A stretch of 64,000 bases of DNA from Tupaia tana (GCA_026018925.1 JAKSZU010000018.1:28086452-28150451); one strand, 5' to 3'; positions 11,536 to 22,493 are shown, counted from the stretch's first letter. Translations and numbers: made by a program. Notes: generated from the letters alone by a model not told the origin.

Positions 11536-11905
11536 ATAATTAGAATAATAATAATAATGATTGGGGGAAACATAGGAAAGATATTGAATGTTGAAGTGGG
11601 GAGATTAATGTCTCTGTACTGACTGACATGCATGGCATTCCCTTTTGAAAAAGCAATGTAATACACTGTAAAGTTATATGTAATTCAATGTAATAAAAAA
11701 TAGATTAAAAATAATAATAATAATAATTAGAATAAAAATAATAATGATTGGGGAAAACATAGAAAAGATATTGAATGTTAAAGTGGGGAGATTAATGTCT
11801 CTGTACTGACTGACATGCATGGCATTCCCTTTTGAAAAAGCAATGTAATACACTGTAAAGTTATATGTAATTCAATGTAATATAAAGAAGAATATGATGA
11901 TAATA
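11536..11905 (+). repeat. tandem duplication of an L1/HAL1-type 3' end
   Basis: Two copies with a 187-bp period. Both contain GATATTGAATGTT, TCTCTGTACTGACTGACATG, GCATTCCCTTTTGAAAAAGC and ATACACTGTAAAG. The same terminal pattern, more diverged, ends the HAL1-like element at 63022-63110, which identifies it as a LINE-derived 3' end. Confidence 0.85.
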
Positions 11906-11930
11906 AAAAATACATATATAATAAAAAAAA

Positions 11931-11945
11931 AAGATGAACACACGC
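11931..11945 (+). repeat. TSD, right copy
   Basis: AAGATGAACACACGC directly after an A-rich tail. Identical to 9902-9916. Confidence 0.75.
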
Positions 11946-12050
11946 ACACTGGCGTGGTTGTGCAAGGCTGTAATCCAAGCTTATTGGGAAGCTGGGGCAG
12001 GAGGATCACAGCATGATAAGACCCTGTCAAGAAGTTTTTTTTAAAAAAAG
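11946..12050 (+). mobile_element. right half of the 7SL-like repeat
   Basis: GGCTGTAATCCAAGCTTATT, GGGAAGCTGGGGCAGGAGGATC and AGACCCTGTCAAG line up in order with the 7SL/Alu monomer (GCCTGTAATCCCAGC, GGGAGGCTGAGGCAGGAGGATC, GAGACCCTGTCTC). There is an internal deletion after GGATCA. Ends in T/A runs. Confidence 0.6.
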
Positions 12051-12329
12051 GAAAGGAAACAACTCTCTGTCTCCCTTTTTCACACACTCTCTCCCTCATA
12101 TAAAAGGGATAAGGGGAGACTATTGTATATATAATCTGAATATAAACTATGACCCCTATGGTACAGTCTCTGTTCTGTCTGTCCATAAAATTAAACCCGG
12201 GAACTATAAAAGGAATCTATTCTTTCCTAGATAGATATTAAAAGGGATCAAATTCATAATTTATAGTCATTTCTCAAACTCTCCACCACCACCTTCTATT
12301 CATGGGAATTTTGTGTCCACTCCAGACAC

Positions 12330-12655
12330 CCTAAGGGTACTTTTTTAAATTCCTCAATCTCTTTTTTTCTCTTTCTCTTTCCCTTTTCTTTCACCTCTTT
12401 ATTATTACTCCACTTTATTTAAACTTTTTATTCTGTGTTTCCTGGTTTCCCTTTTCTGGCTCTCTTACTCTCCATGTCTTAGTTCTTTTCTCATATTTAT
12501 AAAACAGATTCTACTACCAAAACCAAAATGAAACAAGTATGGTTATATCCTTGATTAAGCCAATATATAATGTATACTGAATGGAAAATTTTCATTTTGT
12601 ATACTGTATTGATGTATAGTGAATTACTGTAAATAAATAAATAAATTTTATGAAA
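12330..12655 (+). mobile_element. HAL1/L1 3' end
   Basis: A T/C-rich stretch, then GAATGGAAAATTTTCATTTTG and an (AAAT)n end at about 12632-12648. The same terminal class as the elements ending at 835 and 1290. Confidence 0.5.
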
Positions 12656-13080
12656 AAATGAAAAAAGTAAAGAATTTATTCGGTTTGCAGAAATGCTGGA
12701 AGAGTAACAAATATCCCTTTAACTAAGGATCCTAGAAGGAAGGTACCTACTTAGATCACTCAGCCAATAAACATTGGAACAAAGATTAAAACTGGGGTTT
12801 GATTCTGAGAACACACTGAGCCTTCCTGGGAGACTCTATAATCTCATATCTGCCTGATAATCAGGATAATTGGAGGCCATATCCCAGTGAAGCAGGAAAG
12901 AAGAAGCTTAAGCTGCTTAGATCCTTTATGTCCCTTTTTGTAGGGGTCTAAGTAAAGAAACAGGAGATATGTTCACAATATGTATTTATACTTACTTCTT
13001 TCGTGTGGTGGTTTTCAGAAAGAGAGCTCAACGAAAGGGTTTGATTTAGCAGCAATCAGTTTGTTGCTACTTTAGTTCTG
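12656..13080. other. unique DNA
   Basis: No feature recognised. Confidence 0.4.
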
Positions 13081-13214
13081 TTTTAAAAAGGGCAAGCTCT
13101 GTCTGCTCCAGCCTGTTGCATGGTGTGCCAGTTTGGTGAGGTTTATCATCTATTTCTAATAGCAATGGACCCCAGAAATGGCACAGAGCAATTTTCCGCT
13201 TTCATTTCCACAGC
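13081..13214 (+). repeat. inverted repeat, left arm
   Basis: About 134 bp that recurs inverted at 15085-15220, with roughly half a dozen mismatches and one 4-base indel. Sharp ends and no poly-A. Unclassified. Confidence 0.85.
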
Positions 13215-14055
13215 ATTTGAGAAAAATCTGGGGGAAATTTTTTAGTCTGAAGCAATATTTCTTAATGTTTTTATCTCTGAGAATTGCTATTTAATTCTCT
13301 TCTTGACTCATTTTCAGAGCTTAAAGCAGAACAGACTATTCTATAGCTCTGATCTGACTAGGAGGAATTAAATAAAAGGGGGGGAGTTAGGGACTGAGCA
13401 ACGAGCTTCAGGTAAAGGAACTGGGAAAGTGAGTCACCTCAATCACGGAGTAATTTCTGGATGAAAATAAAATCACCATCTCTGTCTCTTTATCCAGTGC
13501 AGATCTGTCTGCAAAATTATTTCCTTGACTAGTGTGAGTTCAATACATCTGATTTGGGCATTCATTTTGTCTGTCATAACGCTAACATTTCTGCCCATCT
13601 TTTTTTTTTAAGTTTATCTTACTTGTAATACCAGAAAGCTTGTGTATGCATGTGGGTGTGTGAGAGAGTAAGAGAGAGAGAAGCATGCATAGGTATCCTA
13701 GAGACAGTCTGGGGGAGCTGGATTTGAACAAAGCACTCTGCCTCTCAAATACTTTCTCACATGTAGTGATTTAAGCTCTACTTTTTCATCGACTATGCTA
13801 AGATCATAAGCACTGAGGTTCCTACCCCCAACATCATATATAATGTTGTGCTTTTCTTGGAGATGTAGTTTTACAATCCTAAATGAAAGCTTCACAGGAG
13901 ATGCGAAGCTCTTTAAAACAAAAAGCATAACAAGCAAAATGAAAAGTCTCCAGTGTATATTATAAGTAGTTTGGTGTGTGAAGTCAAGGTTTTGGCAGAA
14001 AAACTTGGTTCTTCATGAATCCACAATTCAAGAGTTGATCCAAAGACAGATGAGA
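13215..14055. other. unique DNA
   Basis: No coding or repeat signal apart from short T, G and GAGA runs (a GAGAGAGA tract near 13665-13682). Confidence 0.4.
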
Positions 14056-14056
14056 G

Positions 14057-14058
<2 letters not shown>

Positions 14059-14096
<38 letters not shown>
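14059..14096 (+). repeat. A homopolymer (~38 bp)
   Basis: Pure A run with no recognisable SINE or pseudogene on its 5' side, so its source is unknown. Confidence 0.9.
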
Positions 14097-14098
<2 letters not shown>

Positions 14099-15035
14099 CA
14101 AGGCACTCACAGGAATTTATCAACGAAACTATAGATCTATTACACTATGACTGGAAATGATCTATTTATAGCACACAAATGTATCATCTCTTCTTGGCAC
14201 TTTTACACCCATTAAAGAACTTTGAAAAAGAAAAAAAAAGCAGAACACGATGATTGCAAATAGTCTGATTATCTTGACAACTGCCGTACAGCATCTTAGG
14301 CATGACACTCCTGCAAGCCTCTTCAACAACCCCATGAAATTCGAAACATCGCTTGGTTCCACTACCTACAGGGAAATACAATTCTCGTCAGGAGTTACCT
14401 GCGGCTGATGCAGCTGACAAATGTTATCTAATCAAGTCTATAAGCATCTCAGACAGGTGTGCCTCTCCTCTAGCCTAGGAAATCACCCTGAATAATTCAT
14501 TATCTAATGTGTTTCTCTAAGCCAACATACCCGAGGGAAAAAAAAAGCATTATGATGTGCCACTTTTTATGTGGAAAAAGAGGAAGGGTTTTAGAATTAG
14601 CATAAGAAATATCAAAAATCTTTTTCCTATTTTAAAATACCCATATTTGGGATATATGGTTCTTGCCACTCCATAACCAATTTCCTAGCTGATTTCTACA
14701 TGCAGACATTGGATCTCTCCTGTTTCTAAGATCATCTTTTACGTTGGTTTCAAGCCATTTCTAAATCAATATCCTCTTACCACACTCGGCCTAACCACAG
14801 ACATAAACATACTTGCTTGGCAGCTCCTGTTAGATGGTGCCTCAGATCCTTTCCCTGCCACAAAGGAGAATCTAGGCAAGCTCTCCTTCTAGTTCAATTT
14901 CTTTGTGCCTACCCCCACTCTCTCTACCCACAACCATGACTAAGATACTGGTTGGCTTTTACTTTAACCCTTAAGATGTCAGGAAAGTGTTGACATGTGA
15001 TATATTCCTGTCTCCTTACAACCCAACACAAAACT
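14097..15035. other. unique DNA
   Basis: About 940 bases of non-repetitive sequence with no supported gene. Confidence 0.4.
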
Positions 15036-15084
15036 GTCTCCTTTTATCAGTGATTCTCAAATGTCAGTGTTCAGCTGGAAGGCT

Positions 15085-15220
15085 TGCTGTGGAAATGAAA
15101 GCAGAAAATTGCTCTGTGCCATTTCTGGGGTCCATTGCTATTAGAGACAGATGATAAACCACACCAAATTGGCATACCATGCAACAGGCTGGAGCAGACA
15201 GACATAGCTTGCCCTTTTAA
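15085..15220 (-). repeat. inverted repeat, right arm
   Basis: Reverse complement of 13081-13214. A MER5-like start (CAGTGATTCTCAAATGTCAG, 15050-15069) lies just upstream but has no counterpart at the left arm. Confidence 0.85.
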
Positions 15221-15234
15221 ATAGAGTGCTACCA

Positions 15235-15797
15235 GGGCTGGTCTGTAGCACAACACATAGCGGTAAAAAGAGCCAGTTCCCACATGGCCAACCGTGGTTA
15301 GAATCCCTGCACTCCACTTGATCTTAGCCATTTGATCTTAGGACCAGTAGATAACGTAATGGTTACGTCGCTGGACTCCCATGTAGTTGACTGCAATTCA
15401 AGTCCTGGACCTGGCAGCTTAAAACACACTGGGCTCATGTGCATACATGCCCAAGATCCCAAGAAGAGAATGGAAGAGAAGGGATTGTGGCATGACCATC
15501 CTCCCGTGGGATGATTTCTCACTTTCTGTTTCTGTCTCTCTTTGTTTCACTCTCTGGCAAGCACATGCACTCTATGACAAAAATCTCTCAAAAAAAAAAA
15601 AAACAGAATCCCTGCACTGGCAGCTTGAAAAACATACAGAGCACACAGAATATGTGTGGGACTCCAAAATCTTGATGGGAAGAAGGAATGGAAGGAAAGG
15701 TATTGTGGCATGACCACACCCCATGGGAGATGATTTCTCTTTTTCTCTTTCTCTCTGCTAAGTGCACCATGCCCTCTAGCAATTTAAAAAAAGAAAA
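15235..15797 (+). mobile_element. old SINE split by a younger SINE
   Basis: The head GGGCTGGTCTGTAGCACAAC and B-box region are at 15235-15313. The body resumes at 15619 (GGCAGCTTGAAAAACATAC) and runs to the A-rich end at about 15797. The interruption is the insertion at 15314-15604. Confidence 0.75.
15314..15604 (+). mobile_element. SINE A with 27-base 5' extra segment
   Basis: TSD AGAATCCCTGCACT at 15300-15313 and 15605-15618. The SINE head (GGACCAGTAGATAACG) starts only at 15341, so 27 bases of non-SINE sequence were inserted with it. Of these, 15315-15330 match the antisense of U2 snRNA exactly. Confidence 0.85.
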
Positions 15798-15849
15798 AAA
15801 ACTGGATCCCCCACCCTAGAATTTATTTGTCAGTTCTACAAAATATCAG

Positions 15850-15912
15850 AAATTATATGCATTCATAACAAGTTCCCAGATGATGTCGATGCTGCTGGTC
15901 TAGGGACTCTTT
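15850..15912 (+). mobile_element. MER5A-like hAT fragment (3' end)
   Basis: AACAAGTTCCCAGATGATG, TCGATGCTGCTGGTCTAGGG, the typical MER5A 3' segment. Confidence 0.65.
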
Positions 15913-16133
15913 TTTTTTTTTTAGTTTTGCTATATGGCATATGTATTTGCCAGAGACAGAAAGTGAGAAATCACTACCCACAGGGGATGGCCACATCACA
16001 GTCCCATCTCCTTTATTTTCCTCTTGTGATTTTGGGCACTCACGTGCACATACTTCTGATTTTCAAACTGCTAGTTCCAAGACTTGAACCACATAGTCGC
16101 CATGTGAGATCCAGCTGCCTTAACCTCTGCACA
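15913..16133 (-). mobile_element. SINE A, old
   Basis: Minus strand from a T12 run to the CTGCCTTAACC head region. It sits between two MER5A pieces. Confidence 0.8.
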
Positions 16134-16240
16134 ATTTTTAAGAATCACCTGGAGTTCCTGAGGAAAAAAAATACAAACTTTCAGGCCCTTCCCTATGGAT
16201 TCCTATTCAGTAAATCTCTAGTTTTTGCAAGCTCTCTGGG
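16134..16240 (+). mobile_element. MER5A-like hAT fragment (5' part)
   Basis: TTTTAAGAATCACCTGGAG, then TCAGGCCCTTCCC and GATTCCTATTCAGTAAATC. The order relative to 15850-15912 (3' piece first) implies two separate MER5A copies. Confidence 0.6.
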
Positions 16241-16244
16241 TATT

Positions 16245-16510
16245 TATTTATTTATTTATTTATCTGAAGAGGTTTTTGCTATAGGGCACGTGCTCTCACC
16301 AGAAAGAGACAGACGGAGAGACAGAAACGAGAAATCACCCCCCAGGGGGATGGCCACATCGCAATCCCTCCTCCTCCATTCTCTTCTCAGGATCTTGGAC
16401 ACACATGCACACACACCCGGTATGAGTTTAAGCCACAGGATCTGGGACTCGAACCATGGTCAACTACATGGTAACCCAGCAATATAGCCATTACGCCAAC
16501 TGCTAGTCCC
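16245..16510 (-). mobile_element. SINE A
   Basis: Poly-T side expanded as (TATT)n. TSD TCTGGGTATT at 16235-16244 and 16511-16520. Confidence 0.9.
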
Positions 16511-16519
16511 TCTGGGTAT

Positions 16520-17100
16520 TATAAAGAGACATACTGGAGTTTTTGAGTTGTTCCAGCTCAAACATATTATATAGAGAGACAAATTGCATTCTTTAAATAG
16601 TGGTATTTGAAGGCTAAGAGATTTGTAAACGTCACGGTGTTTTTCAACGTTCTTTCTTCTTCCAAAGGGTGGGTTGAATGGAGTTGGAAAAAGACGCAAG
16701 GAACTGATGTCATGTTGTTTATTGGCTGAATTTAGTGAACTCACAGAGCTACTGCAGCAGTGCTTACAGAGTATTTCTCAGTCTTGGAGCTTATAACGCA
16801 CATGAAGAATGCTCACAGAGTGCTTCCTCCCTCCTGGAGCCCATAGTGCACAGAGCTGCACTGAGTCAAGCCAAGGCCAAGCCAAGCCAAGGCCACCAGG
16901 GCTGAGTTAGCTGAACTAAGACCAAGCTGAGCAGAGCTAGCTAGCTGAACCAGGTGCTCCTTTTCTCTTAGAGAGACCGCAGACAATAGTGGCTTATTGC
17001 CAAAACCAAACTGTGGTACACAACATGCACATTAAATGCAATAGTGTAAAACAGTAAAATCATAATTACATAACAAGTGGGCAAGCACAACTCATAACAT
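16520..17100 (-). mobile_element. LTR-like block (candidate)
   Basis: Read on the minus strand, it begins TGTTATGAGTTGTGCTTGCC at 17100. It carries a GCCAAGGCCAAGCCAAGCCA direct-repeat stretch (about 16876-16900) and reaches AATAAA at 16718-16723, followed about 20 bases on by TTGCGTC, as at an LTR R/U5 junction. No PBS, gag/pol or TSD was found; the class is unknown. Confidence 0.35.
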
Positions 17101-17194
17101 CAGTTGTTTATCCTGTGGCCTTCAAACATGATGATACAGGAAGTAAAGAAACCAAACTAAACCATCCTGACACCATTTTTTCTCTATGCATGGT

Positions 17195-17405
17195 CTCTAT
17201 TCCTGCAACTGTTGAGATGGTGGCCTTTGTGAACCCAAAACTTTGCTGACACTGAGATTATGGAGAACTATAAAATGCATAAGCCCAGGCCCAACTTTAC
17301 AGTAATTCTGATTTAACTGGTCTGAGGTGGGATCCCAGCACTGACAGCTTTAGAAAGAACTTTGGGTTACCAAAATATAGCCAAAGTTGAAAATCAGTAT
17401 AGTCT
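17195..17405 (+). mobile_element. MER5A-like hAT fragment
   Basis: AAAATGCATAAGCCCAGGCCC, TCTGATTTAACTGGTCTGAGG, GTTGAAAATCAGT follow the MER5A order with strong divergence. Confidence 0.4.
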
Positions 17406-19255
17406 TGACAATTAGCATCTCTGTTTTTTTGTCAACATAAGATTAAAAACCTTGAGAGCTGAAGAGATTCTTCGAGATCATTGACTAAAACCCCTTCTCT
17501 GTACAGTTGAAAACTCCATAGCCTTTCAAAGCAAAGTTTCTTTCTATTAGACTTGTTATCTTTTCAGGTCAGATTTGCAGCATTCATCAGTGAATCTGTC
17601 ACCATTCCCTTGCAGAATATAGGTTCTGGATAAATGTTTGTAGACTAAGAGAATGAATGAAAAAATTGTGTAAATAGAAGTAATCTTTGCTCAAAGAATG
17701 CACATTGAATACCAGGCAGCCAAATAGGCAGCCTTTCAATATTGTGTTTTAAAGCATGACAAAAAGCCTATAAATATCTCATCTTCTCTGAAATAGCACC
17801 ATAAGTAAGCATGGTATAGTATTAAATAAATGTTATAATAAATAAGTCTCTTTTCAATGTAAATTAATAAATTTCCTTTTCACATTATTTTTAGCTATCT
17901 AGGTCCTTAGCCTTTACTTAATGATGATGCACTTGATTAAATAAAATGAAAGAAAAATGGAAGTTCTTTCAGACATTAAAATGAATAATGAGTTTAGACT
18001 TAATCCAAAAGCAATTTGACTTTAAACATTCATATGAAATTAAATGAGCCATTGAATTTGCTATATAAGCAAGCATTAATCTTATCAAGCTATGAAAACT
18101 AGAAAGTTATACAGTGACGCATTAATTTCAGAGCCTAATACAAGGTCTGTTTAATGCCTACACTCCATTAAAAAGTCTTATTCCATAATATAAGTGCTTT
18201 TTCATAAAAGTTTAAACCCCAATTCATTTTTTTTACTGCTCCAATCATGTGATAATCTACTTTGACAAGATTATGGCTGCAAATCTGAATACAGTATGTA
18301 ATGTCATATGAAACTAATTTTGTTCATGGCTAGTTTCCATAAAAAAAAAAAAAGACATTTATATCATTGGCAGGAATGTGTGTGTAAATTACTATAGCCC
18401 ACTCCCCCTCCATCCAAGGGTGTTTCCATTGGATAAAGTAGTTTATTATTCTCCCCTAAATGGGTAGTTATCCCTGTTACATAAAAGCAAAATTCTTTCA
18501 TAGAATCACACAAACCAAAAACAGTATTTGAATACACATGAATCATATGCTATAAGCAGATGCAGTTCAATGGTGTAATCAAATAACATGTTTATTTCTA
18601 CCCATTTAAAATATTTTAAAATATTTATCCATATAAAAAAACTGAATCATAATTTCATTGAAATTTTTATATCTCAATTTTAGCTCTATGTGCAACCAGC
18701 CCATTTTTTACAGTAAAACTATAACTGAATAAAAATTATTTTTAGAGAGTGAAAGTGTAGCAGTGTTAAATTTATTACCTTATAAAATATTAGCTAGATG
18801 GCAAATCTACAATGCCACTCTATATGGCATTTCATATTAATAGCATCAATGCTAGAAGATATGAAAGAGAGGGGAAAACAGGTAGAAAAAATAAAATATA
18901 GGGATTTTGTTAGCATTTTGGGTAACTATCACTTTCATTATAGCCAAATGATAAAATGATCTATTATTTCATACTAATGAGAGAGAATTAAGGAATCTGA
19001 AAATATGACCATAGAGGTATGGGCCCATGTGTATTACTTATTTCATTATATTGAGATTAGTTCAAGAAATCACATAGGTTACCTATCTTAAATCAACATT
19101 AATAAATACTTGTTCTTATTCATTCAAGACTGGCTAATGATTCATTAGTAGCCTAATGTTTGAAATGTACAGAAGTAAATTTAAATAATAAAGTATATTA
19201 TTAATAAAGAAGGATTTTGTTGTGTAAGAAAGCAAACAACTGCAGAATTTTTCCA
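17406..19255. other. 1.85 kb of AT-rich unique DNA
   Basis: Longest SINE-free stretch in this part of the window. An A13 run near 18341. No coding, RNA-gene or repeat signature that I can name. Confidence 0.4.
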
Positions 19256-19385
19256 TATAATAAGTATATTTATTTTTATGATTATTTACATTTAATCATT
19301 GTACATCTTTATAGGGTGCAATATAGATTTTCAAAGCATCCATGCAGTGCATGACAATCAAATTGAAGATATTACCATATATATC

Positions 19386-19640
19386 TTTTTTTTTTTTTTT
19401 TGAGAGGTTTTCGCTATAGGGCACGTGCGCTCGCCAGACAGACAGACAGAGACATAGAGACAGAAAGCGAGAAATCACCCCCCAGGGGGATGGTCACGCC
19501 GCAGTCCCTTCTCCTCCATTCTCCTCTCGGGATCTTGGGCACGCACGCACACACACCCGGCGTGAGTTTTAAGCCACCGGGTCCGGGACGCGAACCGCGG
19601 TCAACCAGCGACATAGCCATTACGCTAACTGCTGGTTCCC
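19386..19640 (-). mobile_element. SINE A, young
   Basis: Poly-T left; preserves CpG-rich motifs (GTGCGCTCGCC, ACCGGGTCCGGGACGCGAACCGCGG). The anticodon-side segment is shortened. Inside the L1 3' UTR. Confidence 0.9.
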
Positions 19641-20755
19641 AGAAAACTTTACATTCTTGTGTCTGTTAAATGTTTTTTTCCTGAGCCCCTCCCACCAACC
19701 CTCTACTCTCCACTTCCCTACTATACAGTCTCTGGTATATACACTTGCCCTTCTTACTATTCTATCTCCAAATTTTTCCATTTCTGCCATAGAGTGCAAA
19801 CATTCGGTATATATTGAGCAAGGATATACAATGTTTGTCTTTCATAGTCTGGCTTATTTAATTAGCATTAGAGCATCTATATTCATTGACTTTGTATCAA
19901 ATGACAAGGTCTTACTGCTCTTTATGGTTGAGCAGTATTCTATAGTGAGACAATTTTCGATCCAGTCATCAGTCTTTGAGCATTCAAGTTGATTCCATCT
20001 CAGCAATGGTAAATAATGCTAAAATAAACATGGATGTGCAAGTGTCTTTCTAACTGTTTTCTTATCCTTTGGGTAAATACCAAGGAGTGGGACTACAGAG
20101 TATATTGTAGTTCTATTTTTAGAGCTTGAGAAACCTCCATATTGTTTTCCACAGTGGCTATTCTAATTTACATTCTACTAATTTACAAAATCTACACCAA
20201 CAATGTAGAAAGGTTCCCTTCTCATCATAGCCTCATCAGCATTTGTCATTATTTTTCTCATCGTAGCCATTTTGACTGAGGTTAAATAGAATCTCACTGG
20301 GTTTTGATTTGCATTTCTCATGATATGTTGAATATTTTTCATATGTGTTTTGGCCATTTGTATGTCTTGAGAGTTGTCCATTCTGGTAATTAACTCATTT
20401 TTAAATTGGATTATTCATTTTTTTGTGAGTGAGCTGCTGAATTCTCTATATATTCTGGTTATCAATCCCTTATTTGAAGCATAATTTGCAAATATTTTCT
20501 TTCATTCTGCAGGTTGTCTCTTCACTATAATTATTGTTTCCTTTGCTGTGAAGAAGCTTTTTAACTTGATATAACCTCACTTGTGTATTTTTGGAATTGT
20601 TGCCTGCTTTTATCAAATGCTTTTTCTGTTGTTGAATTTGATTTGCTAGTATTTTGTTGAGGATTTTTGCATCTGTTTTTGATTTCAAATTCAAGTCCAT
20701 TATTTTCAAAACGATGCTGGATATAGTTTCCATACTTTTAAATTTTTAAAGTCTT

Positions 20756-21040
20756 GGGATCAGCAGATGTGTAGTGGTTACATAGCTGGACTCCCACAAG
20801 GCCAACCATGGCTCAAGTTCCAGACTCGGCAGTGAAACACACCCGGCACACGTGTGTGCATACCCAAAATCCTGAGAGAAGCCTAGAGGGAGAAGGGATT
20901 ATAGTGTGGCTATAACCCTAAAAAGTGACTTCTCACTTTCTGTCTTTCTGTCTGTCTCTGTCTCTCCAGTGAGCATACGTGCCCTATAGTAAAAATCTCT
21001 CTTAAAAAAAAAATAAAGTGAAAAAAAAACTCTCTTAAAA
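20756..21040 (+). mobile_element. SINE A, old
   Basis: GGGATCAGCAGATGTGTAGTGG head, CTATAGTAAAAATCTCTC end, then two A runs separated by TAAAGTG. Confidence 0.8.
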
Positions 21041-21089
21041 AATTGTTTTTTGCCCTATTATGTGGTCAGACTTTGAAAATACTTCATGT

Positions 21090-21230
21090 GGGGCCAGCAA
21101 GAGTGTTGTGGTTAAGGCACTGGACTCCCACATAGCTGACCACAGTTTGAGGTTTGACTCCCAGACCAAGAGGCTTTCTTTCTTGCTTTCCCTCTCTGTC
21201 TTTCTCTGGTCAAATTAAGAAATAATAATA
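21090..21230 (+). mobile_element. SINE B
   Basis: GGGGCCAGCAAGAGTGTTGTGG head and a TCTCTGGTCAAATTAAGAAAT end. Contains a small duplication around the B box (CAGTTTGAGGTTTGACTCCC). Confidence 0.85.
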
Positions 21231-21428
21231 ACTGGGACCAGCAGATTGCATAATGGTTACATCACTGGACTCCCACATGGCTAACTATGGTTTGTGTCCC
21301 AGATCCAGTGGTTTCAAAATCATACCAGGTATGTGCACATGCATGCCCAAGATCCTAGGAGGAGAACAGAGGAGGAGAGATTGCGACATGGCCATCCTTC
21401 TAGGGGTGATTTCTCACTTTCTCTCTTT

Positions 21429-21488
<60 letters not shown>

Positions 21489-21532
21489 GAGTGCATGCTC
21501 CCTAAGGCAAAATCTCTCAAAAAAAAAAGAGA
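21231..21532 (+). mobile_element. SINE A inserted in the SINE B tail
   Basis: TSD GAAATAATAATA at 21219-21230 and 21533-21544, so it landed in the tail of the preceding SINE. Contains a ~48-bp pure CT run (about 21437-21485). Confidence 0.88.
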
Positions 21533-22223
21533 GAAATAATAATAAATAAAATTAAATGTTCTAAAAATGTTCCATGTGGGGATGAGAAAGATACGTATTT
21601 TTTGGTTGTTGGGTGATTTGTTCTGTAAATGTCAGGTCCATTTGGTTTGTGATATCATTTAGCTCTTGTGTCTTTTTGCTTTATCTAGATGACATGTCCA
21701 GTGGTGTCAGTGGGGTGCTGACAATGAATGTGTTGTGGTCAATATCTCTCTTTAGATCTATCAGTCTTTCTTTTACGTATTTGGGTGTCCTAGTGTTGGG
21801 TATGTAAATACGTATAATTGTTAAAGCTTCTTGGTAAATTAATTATTTTAGTGTTGTGTAGTGTCCATCTTTGACACTTTTTACATATTTTGTCTTGAAA
21901 TCTACTTTATCTGATACCAATATCATGACTCCAGTTTTTTGTTGTTGTTGTTTTGGGGGGTTTTCTGTTTGCATGAAATGACTTTTTCCAGTCCTTCACT
22001 TTCAGTCTATATAAGTCTTTATCAGTGAGGTGTGCTTCTTGGGAACAGGATATAGAAGGCTCCTGGTTTTTTTTATCCATTCAGTTGATCTGTGTCTTTT
22101 AATTGGGAAATCTAAACTACTAACATTCAATATTATTGTTGATATTTGTAACTTATTCATGTCACTTTGTTAGTCATTTTCTTAGTTTGTGTGTGTGTAT
22201 GTAACAAAGTGTTAGTCATTCCT

Positions 22224-22493
22224 TTCTTTTTTACTTTCTTTTTTCGGAGAGGTTTTTGCTATAGGGCGTGTGCGCTCTCCAGACAGAGACAGAGAGAAAG
22301 AAAGCGAGAAACCACCCCCCCCCCAGGGGGGATGGCCACGCCGCAATCCCTTCTCCTCTGTTCTCCTCTCGGAATCTTGGGCACGCACACACACGTGCCC
22401 GCCGTGAGTTTTAAGTCACTGGGTCCGGGACTCAAACCGCAATCGACTACGTGGGAGTCCAGCGACATGGCCATTACGCTAACTGCTGGTCTC
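22224..22493 (-). mobile_element. SINE A, young
   Basis: TSD AAAGTGTTAG(T/C)CATTCCT at 22206-22223 and 22494-22511. An expanded C run at about 22313-22324. Confidence 0.92.

Larger units (their letters stand above)
9917..11930 (+). mobile_element. VNTR composite retrotransposon (candidate)
   Basis: A 2014-bp insertion bounded by a perfect 15-bp duplication. In order: a CpG-rich VNTR (9917-11342); a unique segment (11343-11503); A15 (11504-11518); two tandem ~187-bp copies of an L1/HAL1-type 3' end (about 11536-11722 and 11723-11905); and an A-rich terminus. TSD plus A-rich end point to L1-type target-primed reverse transcription. The VNTR-plus-LINE-derived 3' end recalls SVA and gibbon LAVA, but no CCCTCT repeat or SINE-R is present. 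Non-coding; whether it is a family cannot be told from one copy. Confidence 0.65.
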
